Shown: positions 33,648 to 43,373 of the stretch, one piece after another
Position numbering within the stretch: position 1 is the first letter of the stretch
Layout of the letters: every line of letters begins with the position of its first letter
Assembly: GCA_028287745.1 (NCBI GenBank)
Contig: JAQBPB010000010.1
Coordinates: forward strand, 1-55,273
Direction of reading: 5' to 3'
From: Chloroflexota bacterium
GTDB taxonomy: Bacteria > Chloroflexota > Chloroflexia > Chloroheliales > Chloroheliaceae
Length of the DNA: 55,273 bases
Position numbers and translations under genes: made by a program
Notes under the pieces: generated by a model
Databases searched by the model: none
What the model saw: the letters and a program-made list of their open reading frames with translations, nothing else
What the model was told of the DNA's origin: nothing

Positions 33648-33980
33648 ATGGACCAGCAAAATCCCCCTCACAATCAGATAATTACCGGCGCAGTAGTCGA
33701 AGCTACCGATGGTTTCGTGGGTATTGTTCAGGAAATTATTACTGACCCGCAGACCGGCCAGATTGTACAACTGGTTATCCAGAACGAGTCCGAATCAAAG
33801 CAATTTACAATTCCAATTGACCTGGTTGCGCGGCAGGTCGGCACCCGGCTAATCCATCTAAATATTCCACGCGATCAACTGGTAAATCGCTCTGACGATA
33901 CGGAGTTTGACTCGGAAACCGGCAATATGGGTTCACATAATGCCGCTTCTCCATCGCATATGCCGCCCGCGGTTCCATAG
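33648..33980 (+). CDS. Small PRC-barrel-like protein
   Basis: 110 aa. The first 75 residues (ITGAVVEATDGFVGIVQEI, then DPQTGQIVQLVIQN and FTIPIDLVARQVG) have the repeated short beta-strands and DG-x-x-G turn of PRC-barrel proteins related to the RimM C-terminal domain. The last 35 residues are a polar, His/Pro-rich tail. These proteins are often linked to stress or RNA processing, but the role here is unknown. The ATG follows AAGGAG. The leader contains a perfect 9-bp hairpin (33579-33601). It is divergent from groES and followed by a terminator. Confidence 0.75.
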   Translation: MDQQNPPHNQIITGAVVEATDGFVGIVQEIITDPQTGQIVQLVIQNESESKQFTIPIDLVARQVGTRLIHLNIPRDQLVNRSDDTEFDSETGNMGSHNAASPSHMPPAVP

Positions 33981-34347
33981 GAATTTGCCATATTCGACCC
34001 TGGCCGCAAATTGGCTGCGCCTGGGCTGGTTAATTATGCTGCGGCTGTTTATCAGCCGCTTTTTTATTTCCCCGGATAGCTATTCCAGGCTAAAAAGCTG
34101 TTCTAACAGGCATTATTTCCTTTACCTCTAATTTTACTTACCCGGTCATCTTTTTTAAAGGCCTGGCCGGTTTAGCTGTGAGGTTTTTTAGATATTAGCG
34201 GTCCGGAAGCCGCATTATGATCAAAGTCACGTTTTTCTTATTAAATAGCTCATCCAAACCGGGCGTAAAGCCGTATATAATTCAGACCAGCAAGAGGAAA
34301 TACCCCCGTTTTACGGTATAAATCAGCAAGAAAGAAGTGCAAGCAAG
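33981..34347 (+). other. Intergenic region between the PRC-like gene and the 45-aa peptide gene
   Basis: Holds the terminator at 34036-34066 and a TATAAT at 34276-34281 with a weak -35 that could start the transcript of the 45-aa peptide. Nothing else is seen. Confidence 0.5.
34036..34066 (+). terminator. Rho-independent terminator
   Basis: GCGGCTG/CAGCCGC stem (34041-34047 with 34053-34059), 5-nt loop, then TTTTTT. It ends the PRC-barrel-like gene. Confidence 0.85.
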
Positions 34348-34485
34348 ATGGAAGCGTTAATTGGTTTGATGTTATTACTGGCTTTTCTGGGTACGCTGGA
34401 CTTCAGCGCCTTATTTACCCATTCGAAAAACTACGCTCCCCCGGCAAATATCGAAGCCGACCGCGAAAAATATACTCTCCTGTAA
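34348..34485 (+). CDS. Small single-pass membrane peptide (45 aa)
   Basis: Reads MEALIGLMLLLAFLGTLDFS at the N-terminus, a single transmembrane helix, then a polar tail with ANIEADREKYTLL. It is too short for most gene callers. Support comes from the helix-plus-polar-tail composition and from a strong terminator 23 bp after the stop with a TATAAT about 70 bp before the ATG, which together define a transcription unit. The ribosome site is weak (AAGAAAG region). I do not recognise a family. It lies directly upstream of clpB on the same strand but is isolated from it by the terminator. Confidence 0.55.
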   Translation: MEALIGLMLLLAFLGTLDFSALFTHSKNYAPPANIEADREKYTLL

Positions 34486-34507
34486 TAAATTATCTTTTCT
34501 TGCCAGA

Positions 34508-34540
34508 AATGGCCCCGGAAAACCCGGGGCCATTTTTTAT
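34508..34540 (+). terminator. Rho-independent terminator
   Basis: A 10-bp GC-rich stem ATGGCCCCGG/CCGGGGCCAT, loop AAAAC, then TTTTTT. It follows the 45-aa peptide and insulates clpB. Confidence 0.92.
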
Positions 34541-34625
34541 TAAGTTAAAATTAATTACTTTAGACAAAGTATTCGGAAGGGAGCCGGAATGCAAGCCGCA
34601 ACTGGGCTTTTAGCTTTTCCAATTC

Positions 34626-34634
34626 TGATATAAT
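34626..34634 (+). promoter_or_regulatory. Possible extended -10 promoter of clpB
   Basis: TGATATAAT is an extended -10 box; the -35 is unclear. The leader would be about 95 nt. No CIRCE is present. Confidence 0.5.
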
Positions 34635-34736
34635 TCATATTCAGTTCTAATAAACCTCTAACCCTCTTTTACGTATTTTAGTGATGGAAATCGTTAGCAA
34701 TCATAAATATTTTCAAATTATGAGGGGACTAATAAT

Positions 34737-37433
34737 ATGGCAAATATTAATAAGTATACCGAGAAAACTAAGGAAGCGCTTCTTTCCGCCCAGGAGCGGG
34801 CCGAACAACTGAATCACAGCGAACTCCACCCGGAACACCTGTTGCTGGCTTTGCTGGACCAACCTGAGGGGGTGGTACCTCAAATTGTCGGGCGTTTGAA
34901 TGTTAACCCGGTCATCCTGAAGGGCCAGTTAAATAATGCTTTAAACAGCCTGCCAAAATTGCAAAATTCCGGGGCGCAAATTTACGCTTCGGCCCGGACG
35001 CGTAAAGTGTTGGACCTGGCCCAGGCCGAAGCCGAACACTTTAAAGATGAATATATTTCCACTGAACACCTGTTGCTGGCTTTGCTGGACGGGCAGATTG
35101 ACCGGGTTGGTGGGGTGTTGCCTTCACCCACTGCCGGTAAAATTATGCAAGAAATGGGTGTTACCCGCGAAGCTATTTTAAATGTTTTGACTACCATCCG
35201 GGGCAGCCAGCGTGTAACCGACCAGAACCCGGAAGAGAAATATCAATCACTGGAAAAATACGGGCGTGACCTGACCGAACTGGCCCGCAAAGGCAAGCTG
35301 GACCCGGTGATTGGCCGGGACATGGAAATTCGCCGGACCATCCAGGTACTTTCGCGCCGTTCCAAGAACAACCCGGTCCTGATTGGTGAGCCGGGTGTCG
35401 GTAAGACCGCGATTGTAGAAGGGCTGGCCCTGCGGATTGTGCGGGGCGATGTGCCGGAAGGTTTGAAGAATAAAAAAATTATCGCCCTTGATTTAGGCTC
35501 GATGGTAGCCGGGGCCAAGTTCCGGGGGGAGTTTGAAGAGCGCCTTAAAGCGGTTCTGAAAGAAGTTTCCCAGTCTGAAGGCCAGATTGTGCTGTTTATT
35601 GATGAACTGCACACGGTCGTGGGCGCGGGCGCGGCGGAAGGCGCGATGGACGCCAGCAACATGCTCAAGCCGATGCTGGCCCGGGGTGAACTGCATTGTA
35701 TCGGAGCAACGACCCTGGACGAATACCGCAAGCATATCGAAAAGGACGCCGCCCTGGAACGCCGCTTCCAGCCGGTGGTGGTTGCGGAACCTAACGTCGA
35801 GGATACTATTTCGATTTTGCGCGGTTTGCGCGAGCGCTACGAGGTTCACCACAAAGTCCGCATCAAAGACTCGGCCCTGGTCGCGGCGGCAATCCTTTCC
35901 AACCGCTATATTACCGACCGGTTCTTGCCGGATAAGGCGATTGACCTGGTAGACGAAGCGGCTTCCAAGCTGAGGATGGAAATTGACAGCCTGCCGGTGG
36001 AGTTGGATGAGATTGAACGCCGGGCGACCCAGCTTCAAATCGAGCGGGAAGCGCTCAAAAAAGAGAAGGACCAGGCTTCGCGGGACCGGTTGGCAAACCT
36101 GGAAAAAGAACTGGCCGACCTGAAAGAAGAAGGCGGCCAGCTACGTGCCCGCTGGCAGCAGGAAAAAGAGCAGATTACTTCGGTCAGTTCGCTTAAAGAA
36201 CAGATTGAGGGAGTGCGGGTTGAGGTTGATAAAGCCGAACGCGCCGCCGATTATGAAAAAGCGGCCCAGCTAAAATACGGCAAACTGGTCGAGTTGGAGC
36301 GCCACCTGCGGGAGCGTGAAGAACAACTGGAAGACTCTCAAACCAGCGGGGCCGGGATGCTGGTCAAAGAAGAGGTAGACGAAGAAGACATCGCCGAAGT
36401 CGTTTCGCGTTGGACCGGCGTGCCGGTCAGCCGGATGCTGGAAGGCGAGATGCAGAAACTGGTTCACATGGAAGAGCGCCTGCACCAGCGGGTGATCGGG
36501 CAGGACCAGGCCGTCCGAGCGGTTTCAAATGCCATCCGGCGCGCCCGGGCCGGGCTGCAAGACCCCAACCGGCCGCTGGGTTCCTTTATCTTCCTGGGAC
36601 CGACAGGGGTTGGTAAGACCGAACTGGCCCGCGCCCTGGCCGAGTACCTGTTTGACGATGAACGCGCCATGATCCGGATAGATATGTCCGAATACATGGA
36701 AAAGCACAGCGTTTCACGCCTGGTCGGGGCGCCTCCTGGTTACGTCGGCTATGACGAAGGCGGGCAGTTAACCGAGCAGGTCCGGCGGCGGCCCTATTCG
36801 GTGGTCCTCTTTGATGAAATCGAAAAGGCCCACTCGGATGTCTTTAATATTCTGCTGCAACTGCTGGACGACGGACGCCTGACCGATGGACAGGGCCGGG
36901 TGGTAGATTTCAAAAATACCATTGTCATTATGACTTCGAACCTGGGCAGCCAGTGGATTATGGAGTTGCATGTTGAGCAGGAGCGCGAGATGCGGGCTAT
37001 GGTTATGGAAGCTTTACGCAACCATTTCCGGCCGGAATTTCTCAACCGGATTGACGAGACTATTATCTTCAAGCCGCTATCGGCCAACCAGATCGGCCAT
37101 ATTGCCAGAATTCAACTTGAATCGGTCCGCAAGCGGCTGGCCGAACGCCGGATTGAACTGCAAGTTACCGCTGACGCGATGCTGCGGTTGGCCGAGGAAG
37201 GTTATGACCCAATCTTCGGGGCGCGGCCGCTTAAAAGGACCATCCAGCGTATGCTGCTTGACCCGCTGGCGTTGCTGGTGCTGGACGGGCAATTTGCCGA
37301 AGGCGATACGGTAGTTGTGGATGTGTCTCAGCAAACCGTGGTGGACGAGAACGGCGAGCAGAATCCGTTCATCTTCCGGCGGGTGCGGGCCGGGCAGACC
37401 ACCGACTTCAATTCTGCCGTGACAGCTTACTAA
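34737..37433 (+). CDS. clpB: ATP-dependent disaggregase ClpB
   Basis: Hexameric AAA+ unfoldase that rescues aggregated proteins with DnaK. 898 aa, a little longer than usual (about 860). It has two ClpN repeats in residues 1-150, AAA-1 with Walker A GEPGVGKT near 217, a coiled-coil M-domain (about 415-540) that distinguishes ClpB from ClpA and ClpC, and AAA-2 with Walker A GPTGVGKT near 620. The pore loop GYVG lies in [13 protein letters not shown]. The first Walker B ([10 protein letters not shown]) and second ([11 protein letters not shown]) are intact. The ATG follows GAGGGG. It is monocistronic with a terminator after it. Confidence 0.97.
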   Translation: MANINKYTEKTKEALLSAQERAEQLNHSELHPEHLLLALLDQPEGVVPQIVGRLNVNPVILKGQLNNALNSLPKLQNSGAQIYASARTRKVLDLAQAEAEHFKDEYISTEHLLLALLDGQIDRVGGVLPSPTAGKIMQEMGVTREAILNVLTTIRGSQRVTDQNPEEKYQSLEKYGRDLTELARKGKLDPVIGRDMEIRRTIQVLSRRSKNNPVLIGEPGVGKTAIVEGLALRIVRGDVPEGLKNKKIIALDLGSMVAGAKFRGEFEERLKAVLKEVSQSEGQIVLFIDELHTVVGAGAAEGAMDASNMLKPMLARGELHCIGATTLDEYRKHIEKDAALERRFQPVVVAEPNVEDTISILRGLRERYEVHHKVRIKDSALVAAAILSNRYITDRFLPDKAIDLVDEAASKLRMEIDSLPVELDEIERRATQLQIEREALKKEKDQASRDRLANLEKELADLKEEGGQLRARWQQEKEQITSVSSLKEQIEGVRVEVDKAERAADYEKAAQLKYGKLVELERHLREREEQLEDSQTSGAGMLVKEEVDEEDIAEVVSRWTGVPVSRMLEGEMQKLVHMEERLHQRVIGQDQAVRAVSNAIRRARAGLQDPNRPLGSFIFLGPTGVGKTELARALAEYLFDDERAMIRIDMSEYMEKHSVSRLVGAPPGYVGYDEGGQLTEQVRRRPYSVVLFDEIEKAHSDVFNILLQLLDDGRLTDGQGRVVDFKNTIVIMTSNLGSQWIMELHVEQEREMRAMVMEALRNHFRPEFLNRIDETIIFKPLSANQIGHIARIQLESVRKRLAERRIELQVTADAMLRLAEEGYDPIFGARPLKRTIQRMLLDPLALLVLDGQFAEGDTVVVDVSQQTVVDENGEQNPFIFRRVRAGQTTDFNSAVTAY

Positions 37434-37439
37434 TTCAGG

Positions 37440-37475
37440 AAAGGCGGCCAGGAGTGTTAGCCCTGGCCGCTTTTT
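37440..37475 (+). terminator. Terminator of clpB
   Basis: A 9-bp stem GCGGCCAGG/CCTGGCCGC followed by TTTTT, 10 bp after the clpB stop. Confidence 0.92.
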
Positions 37476-38015
37476 AATGGCTTTATTTCTTAACGAATAG
37501 GGTTGAACCGCCGCCACTTTTAATTTTAAGCAAGCTGATTTCAGGATTATGAGAGCCTCAGCAAAAATGCTGGCAACAAATTTGCTGAAATAGAAGCTGA
37601 ATCAGGCTCTGGTTAAGGTTAGCTTACTTGTCCGGCCGGTCAAAAGGCGCTAACTGGTGTAATCAAAGCCTGTTTTGTGTAGTAATTTCATTAAATTTTG
37701 AAAATTGCTAAAGAACCGCCAAGTTTAAGCCGTGTTGTTATGACCTTTCAGGTATACTACTATCGGAGCAAATTACGGCTACTCGGCCGCTGTTTCAAAA
37801 GTGCTGCTTATTATAATATTGAATTCCTTGTTAAAAATATTCTTTAGACAGGTATGTCACCATTGGTGTGTACAGTTTACTGGTAACGTTAAGACCTTCT
37901 GGTATCCTGTGGTGTAGGAAACGGTAAGTTCGGGTTTCTGGGGAGTGTTAAGTTGGCGTGGGTTCAGTATTTTTAAGGGAATTTATTAGACATTTTGTTA
38001 GACGGAGAACCAAAT
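37476..38015 (+). other. Long leader or intergenic region before the DEAD-box helicase gene
   Basis: About 540 bp without a gene. It contains a region closed by AGAGCCT (37552-37558) and AGGCTCT (37604-37610) with inner CAGC/GCTG stems, and a TATCCT box near 37903. DEAD-box helicase genes often have long regulated leaders, so the length may be meaningful. Confidence 0.5.
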
Positions 38016-39692
38016 ATGACTTCAACATTTTCAGAACTCGGATTGAGTGAATCTACCCTCAGGGCTATAATCGAACTGGGTTACGAAGAGCCTACTCCTA
38101 TCCAGGAGCAAACGATTCAGTTATTGCTGAATGGTGCGGATGTGATTGCGCAGGCCCAGACCGGAACGGGTAAGACCGCCGCGTTTGCCCTGCCGATTAT
38201 TGAAAAGATGGATACCACCATTCGCAATCCCCAGGCCCTGGTGCTAACCCCTACCCGCGAGTTAGCAGTGCAGGTGGCCGAAGCGTTCCATTCTTATGGC
38301 AAATACCGGCCTTTCTCGGTATTGCCGGTTTATGGTGGACAGCCCATCGAGCGCCAGTTGCGGATTCTCAAGCAGGGCGTCCAGGTAGTTGTCGGTACAC
38401 CGGGCCGGGTCCTGGACCATATCCGGCGCGGAACCCTCAAGTTATCACAGGTCCAGATGGTGGCCCTGGACGAAGCCGATGAAATGCTCGATATGGGCTT
38501 TATCGAAGATATTGAAACAATTTTAAAAGAAACCCCCACCACTCGCCAGATGGCGCTCTTTTCAGCCACCATGCCTGCTCAAATTACGTCCCTGGCGAAG
38601 CGGTATATGAACAAGCCGCAAAGAATTACCGTCAAAGCCGAGCAGATGACGGTTCCTCAAATTCGCCAGACTTATTACGAGGTCGGGCGGCGCGATAAAT
38701 TCGAAGTGCTGGTGCGGGTCCTGGATTACGAACGACCGACCTCGGCCATTATTTTCTGCCGGACTAAGCTGGAGGTAGATACTTTAGGGCAGCGCCTGAC
38801 CGCCCGGGCTTATTCCGCCGAAACCCTGCACGGCGATCTCAACCAGACCCAGCGTGACCGGGTTATGGCCCGCTTTAAGGGTGAGAAAGTAGAATTGCTC
38901 ATTGCAACCGATGTCGCGGCTCGCGGTCTGGATATTGAACACGTTTCCCACGTCATAAACTTTGACATCCCGCTTGACCCGGAAGCTTACGTGCACCGGA
39001 TTGGGCGCACCGGGCGGGCCGGTCGTACCGGCTCCGCGATTACACTGGTGACCGCCCGGGAGGGCCGCCTGTTACAGGCAATTCAAAAGGCAACCGGGGC
39101 GGCTATCCAGCGCATGCGCACGCCTACCATTGCCGATGTGATCGAGCGGAAACGCGAGGAATTTAAAGAGAAACTCCGGGATACCCTGGGCCAGGTCGGC
39201 TTAGAATCGTATGTCATAATGGTCGAAGAGTTGGGTGAAGAATACAGCCCAACGGAAATAGCGGCAGCGGCTTTCAAACTGTTAATGGGCACTTCTCCGG
39301 AAGGGACCGACGACAGCCTGGCCGAACTTGAAGAAGCTGATGAGGAAAGGGACCGCGGACCGGCAAAGCGCCGCCGCAATCGTGACGAAAATGAATTCGG
39401 GGTGGAACGCGGCATGACGCGGCTCTACCTGAATGTCGGGCGCGACCACGGCGTCCGGCCGGGTGACATTGTTGGGGCGATTGCCAACGAGGCTGACATC
39501 CCGGGCCGTTCGATTGGGGCGATTGAACTGTACGACTACTTCTCCCTGGTCGATATACCCAGCAACCAATCCAACAAGGTTCTGGGAGCCCTCAAAGGCG
39601 TCTGGATCCGAAATCAAAAGATTATGCCCAGTCTGACCAAACCGGGCGATGAGAAAGCCCCGGCCCCACGCAAAAGGGCCAAGGCAAAGTAG
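38016..39692 (+). CDS. deaD: DEAD-box RNA helicase (DeaD/CsdA type)
   Basis: ATP-dependent RNA helicase for ribosome assembly, mRNA decay or cold adaptation. 558 aa from the ATG at 38016, chosen for CGGAG 8 nt upstream; an ATG-like TTG seven codons earlier has no such site. Motifs in order are the Q-motif (EPTPIQEQTI), AQTGTGKTAAF, PTRELA, TPGRVLDH, DEAD near residue 152, SATMP, IIFCRTK, DVAARGLD and HRIGRTGRAG. The C-terminal 80 residues (YLNVGRDHGVRPGDIVGAI ... WIRNQKIMP) form a DbpA-type RNA-binding domain, followed by a Lys/Arg tail. It is monocistronic with a terminator. Confidence 0.95.
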   Translation: MTSTFSELGLSESTLRAIIELGYEEPTPIQEQTIQLLLNGADVIAQAQTGTGKTAAFALPIIEKMDTTIRNPQALVLTPTRELAVQVAEAFHSYGKYRPFSVLPVYGGQPIERQLRILKQGVQVVVGTPGRVLDHIRRGTLKLSQVQMVALDEADEMLDMGFIEDIETILKETPTTRQMALFSATMPAQITSLAKRYMNKPQRITVKAEQMTVPQIRQTYYEVGRRDKFEVLVRVLDYERPTSAIIFCRTKLEVDTLGQRLTARAYSAETLHGDLNQTQRDRVMARFKGEKVELLIATDVAARGLDIEHVSHVINFDIPLDPEAYVHRIGRTGRAGRTGSAITLVTAREGRLLQAIQKATGAAIQRMRTPTIADVIERKREEFKEKLRDTLGQVGLESYVIMVEELGEEYSPTEIAAAAFKLLMGTSPEGTDDSLAELEEADEERDRGPAKRRRNRDENEFGVERGMTRLYLNVGRDHGVRPGDIVGAIANEADIPGRSIGAIELYDYFSLVDIPSNQSNKVLGALKGVWIRNQKIMPSLTKPGDEKAPAPRKRAKAK

Positions 39693-39725
39693 TTATTTGA
39701 TTGCCATGCTTTAGCCTATAACCTT

Positions 39726-39770
39726 AAAATCCCAACCGGTTTCCCAAAGGAGCCGGTTGGGATTTTTTAT
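39726..39770 (+). terminator. Terminator of the DEAD-box helicase gene
   Basis: A 12-bp stem AATCCCAACCGG/CCGGTTGGGATT followed by TTTTT. Confidence 0.92.
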
Positions 39771-39846
39771 ATCCTTGATTTGCCAGGCGGGTTATAATAC
39801 ACTCCGAAACCGGGCTATTATTTAATACTGATAGGAGCGGACGAAT

Positions 39847-40515
39847 ATGCCGGAAGCAGAATCACGCTTAACCAAAAATTACCTGCCAGGCCCCGCCGGT
39901 ACGGAACCGGCCCTGGGTTATTTACTATATTTGCCACCGGGTTACGCCGGTCAGCCGGAAAAAAATTGGCCGGTAGTGTTTTTCTTGCACGGGGCCGGGG
40001 AACGTGGCAGCGATCTGGACAAAGTTAAGGTTCACGGGCTACCCAGGGAAATCAGCCAGGGCCAGGATTACCCTTTTATTGTGGTGGCACCCCAGTGTCC
40101 GCTTGACCAGCGTTGGATATTTAAGCTTAAAGAATTGGATGAGCTTTACGCCCACATTATGAGTAACTACCGGGTACTCCCTGGGCAAGTGTACCTGACC
40201 GGGATGAGTATGGGCGGTCAGGGTACCTGGTTCTGGACCCTGGCTCACCCGGAAAGGTTCGCGGCAATCGCTCCCATCTGCGGGCGAAGTTTCCCCGAGC
40301 AGGCTGAAAAGATTAAGGCCTTACCCATCTGGGTCTTTCACGGCGCTAAAGACCCGATTGTATTGCTGGAAGAGTCTACGGTGATGGTCGAAGCCTTGAA
40401 AATTATTGGTTCCGATATCCGGTTCACCATTTACCCCGAAGCCGAACATGACTCCTGGAGCATTACTTATACCAATCCTGAATTGTACGAATGGTTTTTA
40501 TCACACAGTAGATAG
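39847..40515 (+). CDS. Alpha/beta-hydrolase, esterase (phospholipase/carboxylesterase-like)
   Basis: 222 aa cytoplasmic hydrolase. The oxyanion region is VFFLHGAGERGSD, the nucleophile elbow is GMSMGG (Ser near residue 122), the acid lies in HGAKDPIV and the His in AEHDSW, so the triad is complete. It resembles stand-alone esterases of the COG4099 type that act on small carboxyl esters. The ATG follows AGGAG. A TATAAT at 39793-39798 may be its promoter. It is monocistronic, closed by a bidirectional terminator. Confidence 0.85.
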   Translation: MPEAESRLTKNYLPGPAGTEPALGYLLYLPPGYAGQPEKNWPVVFFLHGAGERGSDLDKVKVHGLPREISQGQDYPFIVVAPQCPLDQRWIFKLKELDELYAHIMSNYRVLPGQVYLTGMSMGGQGTWFWTLAHPERFAAIAPICGRSFPEQAEKIKALPIWVFHGAKDPIVLLEESTVMVEALKIIGSDIRFTIYPEAEHDSWSITYTNPELYEWFLSHSR

Positions 40516-40579
40516 CTAAAGGCCGGTCGCTTGACTGCCCGGCGCAATGGTTATTACTGCCATTCTCAAAACAAGTAAT

Positions 40580-40615
40580 AAAAAAGACCCGGGTGTTAAA
40601 ACCTGGGTCTTTTTT
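40580..40615. terminator. Bidirectional terminator
   Basis: A 15-bp stem (AAAAAAGACCCGGGT with its complement, one G-U) flanked by A-run and T-run. It serves the esterase gene and the convergent DAHP synthase gene. Confidence 0.92.
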
Positions 40616-40641
40616 ATTATTTTACAGGAAGATAGAGTTTG

Positions 40642-41730
40642 TTAAACCGCGCTTGCTACCGGATACCGGTTTTTAATCGCGCCTTTGATCTTGGCATCGG
40701 TTTCGAGCAGCAGCCTTTCAGTCCGCTCCCAGCTCATACATTTGTCCGTTACCGAAACGCCGTACCGCAGTTCTTTTAAATCTTTGGGAATTGCCTGGTT
40801 ACCTTCGTAAAGGTTGCTCTCCAGCATAAGCCCGACGATAGACTTAGTGCCATAGTTAATCTGGTTGGCGACATCATCTACCACCAGCGGCTGCAGGTTG
40901 TGGTCCTTGAAAGAGTTGGCGTGGCTGCAATCAATCACGATATTGCGCGGCAAGTTTTCTTTAGCCAGGGCCTGTTCGGTCAGCCGGACGCTCACCGAGT
41001 CGTAATTGGGCCGCCCGCTGCCGCCTCGCAATACGATATGTCCATAGCGGTTGCCGCGAGTCCGTATCAAAGCGGTCTGGCCTTCCTGGTTGATACCTAA
41101 AAAGCTGTGGGCCGAAAGGGCCGATTTCATGGCATCAAGCGCGACCTGGATGCTGCCGTCGGTGCCGTTCTTGAAACCGACCGGCATTGAAAGGCCGCTG
41201 GACATTTCCCGGTGGGTCTGCGACTCGGTGGTACGCGCCCCGATAGCCGACCAGCTAACCAGTTCGGACAGGTAAGGCGGGGTAATCGGGTCCAGGGCTT
41301 CCGTACCGGCCGGGAGGCCAATTTCGGCGCACTTCAATAAGAAGCGCCGGGCCATCATCAGGCCGTCCTGGATTTTGAATGAGTCGTCCATGTAAGGGTC
41401 ATTGATATAACCCTTCCAACCAATGGTAGTCCGGGGTTTCTCAAAATAGACCCGCATAATAATAAACATTGACTCGGAAACTTTATCCGCCAATTCACGC
41501 AGGCGCAAAGCATATTCAACTCCGGCCTTCTCATCATGAATTGAGCAAGGCCCAACCACCACGAACAAGCGGGGATCCTGGTTTTCGAGAATTGCTCTGA
41601 CTGTATTACGGCTGTTGATGACCGTCTCCAGGGCATTATCGGTCATTGGTATCCGGCGTTTTAACTCATTGGGTGATATAAGAACTTCTGTGGAAACAAT
41701 ATTTACACCAAAAACAGTCTCGTGAGGCAC
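40642..41730 (-). CDS. 3-deoxy-7-phosphoheptulonate (DAHP) synthase, class I
   Basis: First step of the shikimate pathway: PEP plus erythrose-4-phosphate gives DAHP. 362 aa, of the AroF/AroG/AroH type. Motifs are FVVVGPCSIHDEKAGVEYA, YFEKPRTTIGWKGYINDP, SAIGARTTESQTHREM, HIVLRGGSGRPNYDS and VIDCSHANSFKDH. The GTG at 41730 is chosen because GGAG sits 8 nt upstream; a TTG at 41736 is too close to that site. The enzyme class is often feedback-inhibited by an aromatic amino acid; which one cannot be told. It is monocistronic. Confidence 0.96.
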   Translation of the reverse strand: MPHETVFGVNIVSTEVLISPNELKRRIPMTDNALETVINSRNTVRAILENQDPRLFVVVGPCSIHDEKAGVEYALRLRELADKVSESMFIIMRVYFEKPRTTIGWKGYINDPYMDDSFKIQDGLMMARRFLLKCAEIGLPAGTEALDPITPPYLSELVSWSAIGARTTESQTHREMSSGLSMPVGFKNGTDGSIQVALDAMKSALSAHSFLGINQEGQTALIRTRGNRYGHIVLRGGSGRPNYDSVSVRLTEQALAKENLPRNIVIDCSHANSFKDHNLQPLVVDDVANQINYGTKSIVGLMLESNLYEGNQAIPKDLKELRYGVSVTDKCMSWERTERLLLETDAKIKGAIKNRYPVASAV

Positions 41731-41788
41731 GTGCAATTCTCCATTATTTGTTGAATATTACTTCAGGGACTCCGCTGTCTTATAGTTA

Positions 41789-41817
41789 AGTATAACATGT
41801 AAAGTTATGTTTTTGAA
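41789..41817 (-). promoter_or_regulatory. Promoter of the DAHP synthase gene
   Basis: TTCAAA (41817-41812), 17-bp spacer, TATACT (41794-41789) on the minus strand; leader about 50 nt. No T-box or trp-type leader peptide is seen. Confidence 0.65.
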
Positions 41818-41990
41818 TGGAAAATGACCAAAAATGGCAACGAAAATCATAATTTGATAAACTTTTGTCACTCTATGGGAATAGTTACACCTTATCAAAG
41901 TTTAAATAATGGCTGTCCCAATACCACCATAATATTAAAGTTAGGGCTAAAAATACTGTTTGCTTGTTTTGGGTGTCCGGCCACCCGATT

Positions 41991-42293
41991 TTACATAAAT
42001 AAACGTAGCACGGCAAAAGAGCTAATCCCGGCCAGGATTGTCAGAGCCATATTCTGGGTGCGCCAGGCTACCGTCACGCCGATTATACCGGCAAAGAAAG
42101 CTGGACTAAACTCAAATTTCCCCTGGGGTATGATGAATTCAGGCACTATCAGGGCGGCAAAGACCGCCGGAGGCACGTAGCGCAGCACCTGTTCAAAACC
42201 CGGGCCGGGTTTTACGCGCACCGCTACCAGGGGTAATACCCGGACACTATAGGTAACAAAAGCCATCCCCAGCATTGTCAGCCAGATATTCAT
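41991..42293 (-). CDS. azlD: AzlD family branched-chain amino acid exporter subunit
   Basis: 100 aa with four predicted helices. The segments FVTYSVRVLPLVAVR and RYVPPAVFAALIVPEF are family-typical. It works with AzlC as a two-component exporter of branched-chain amino acids. Its ATG overlaps the azlC stop (ATGA), so the two are translationally coupled. Confidence 0.88.
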   Translation of the reverse strand: MNIWLTMLGMAFVTYSVRVLPLVAVRVKPGPGFEQVLRYVPPAVFAALIVPEFIIPQGKFEFSPAFFAGIIGVTVAWRTQNMALTILAGISSFAVLRLFM

Positions 42294-43093
42294 AGTTTGC
42301 TCTTTTTCTCGACCAGAAAGCCGACAATTGTCCCGCCTGCCGCGCCAATTAAAATGTACCAGTTACCGCCCAGGAGCAGTTTTGCGGCTATTGCCAGCGC
42401 CCCGGCTGCCAGGGCTGCCGCCTGTCCGGGGCCGAGTTTTAAATAAGGCATTAACATCACGGAAAAGCTTAGCGGGAAAACCAGTTGCAGGCCCAGGGTG
42501 GTCGGGTCGGGAATTACTCCGCCAAGCAGTAAACCTAAAAAGGTGCTGGCTTGCCAGCAAAGATAGAGGCTAACGATTGCCCCGACTAAAAAGGCCGGTC
42601 CGGCCTGTTTCTGGGTCAGCTTGCGCACGCTAACCGCATAGGCTTCGTCGGTTAGACCGTAGGCCAGCAACACTTTTTGCCACCATTTAAGGTGGGCAAG
42701 GGCCGTTAAGAGGGAAGTTCCGAACAGGATATGCCTTAAGTTGACGATAAGCGTCACCAGGATAATTGATAGGCCGGGTGCCCCGCTGGCAAACAAACCA
42801 CTGGCGATCAATTGGGCAGCCCCGGCATACACCAGAAGCGACATACCCTGGATTTCAAAGGGATTAAGCCCGGCTGTTTTCGCAGCCAGGGAATAGGCCA
42901 ATCCAAAAGGAATTATGCCCAGCCAGAGAGGTAAACTGCCTATAACTCCCTGGATGAACTCACTTCGAGGTTTAACATTGTCCGGTGATGTTTCCGTGGG
43001 TGGGTCGGGATTTAAATTTTCAGTTGCCGTTGCCGCATTTAAAGCAGCCGGGCGGGGGCGGGACGAGCTGTCCCCGGTTGGTGGAATAGTCAT
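42290..43093 (-). CDS. azlC: AzlC family branched-chain amino acid exporter subunit
   Basis: 267 aa. A polar, Pro/Thr-rich N-terminal tail of about 45 residues precedes six to seven helices. Family segments are SLPLWLGIIPFGLAYSLAAK, GMSLLVYAGAAQLIA, LIVNLRHILFGTSL and YGLTDEAYAV. The complex with AzlD exports branched-chain amino acids and gives azaleucine resistance in Bacillus. The tail is longer than usual; a later start is possible, but no better ribosome site is visible. A minus-strand extended -10 (TGCTATAAT) lies at 43186-43178. Confidence 0.92.
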   Translation of the reverse strand: MTIPPTGDSSSRPRPAALNAATATENLNPDPPTETSPDNVKPRSEFIQGVIGSLPLWLGIIPFGLAYSLAAKTAGLNPFEIQGMSLLVYAGAAQLIASGLFASGAPGLSIILVTLIVNLRHILFGTSLLTALAHLKWWQKVLLAYGLTDEAYAVSVRKLTQKQAGPAFLVGAIVSLYLCWQASTFLGLLLGGVIPDPTTLGLQLVFPLSFSVMLMPYLKLGPGQAAALAAGALAIAAKLLLGGNWYILIGAAGGTIVGFLVEKKSKL

Positions 43094-43177
43094 TACCTCT
43101 AAATTTTTAAGCCGGTTTTACAACTCTGGAACAGAAATTGCATCTTGTTTTAATAACCACCATAATACTGGCTGGTA

Positions 43178-43186
43178 ATTATAGCA
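43178..43186 (-). promoter_or_regulatory. Extended -10 promoter of azlCD
   Basis: TGCTATAAT on the minus strand, 85 bp upstream of azlC. The -35 is weak. Confidence 0.5.
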
Positions 43187-43331
43187 TTATCAGCGGTAAT
43201 TGGCTGAATATATTAGCAGATTTGTTTGGAAATTGGGGAATTTACTATATACGGTGTGGTACTATGAAGAACTGATATATCCAGAGCGGGTGCTTTAAAT
43301 GATTTTAGGACCCGGTTATTATAGGCCCAAC

Positions 43332-43373
43332 AAGCTATATTTCATGCTAACAAATTTGCATGAAATATAGCTT
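43332..43373. repeat. Inverted repeat upstream of the response regulator gene
   Basis: Perfect 16-bp arms (AAGCTATATTTCATGC at 43332-43347 and its complement at 43358-43373) around a 10-bp spacer. It ends 45 bp before a TATAAT box. It could be an operator or a hairpin; neither flank has a U-run. Confidence 0.85.
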
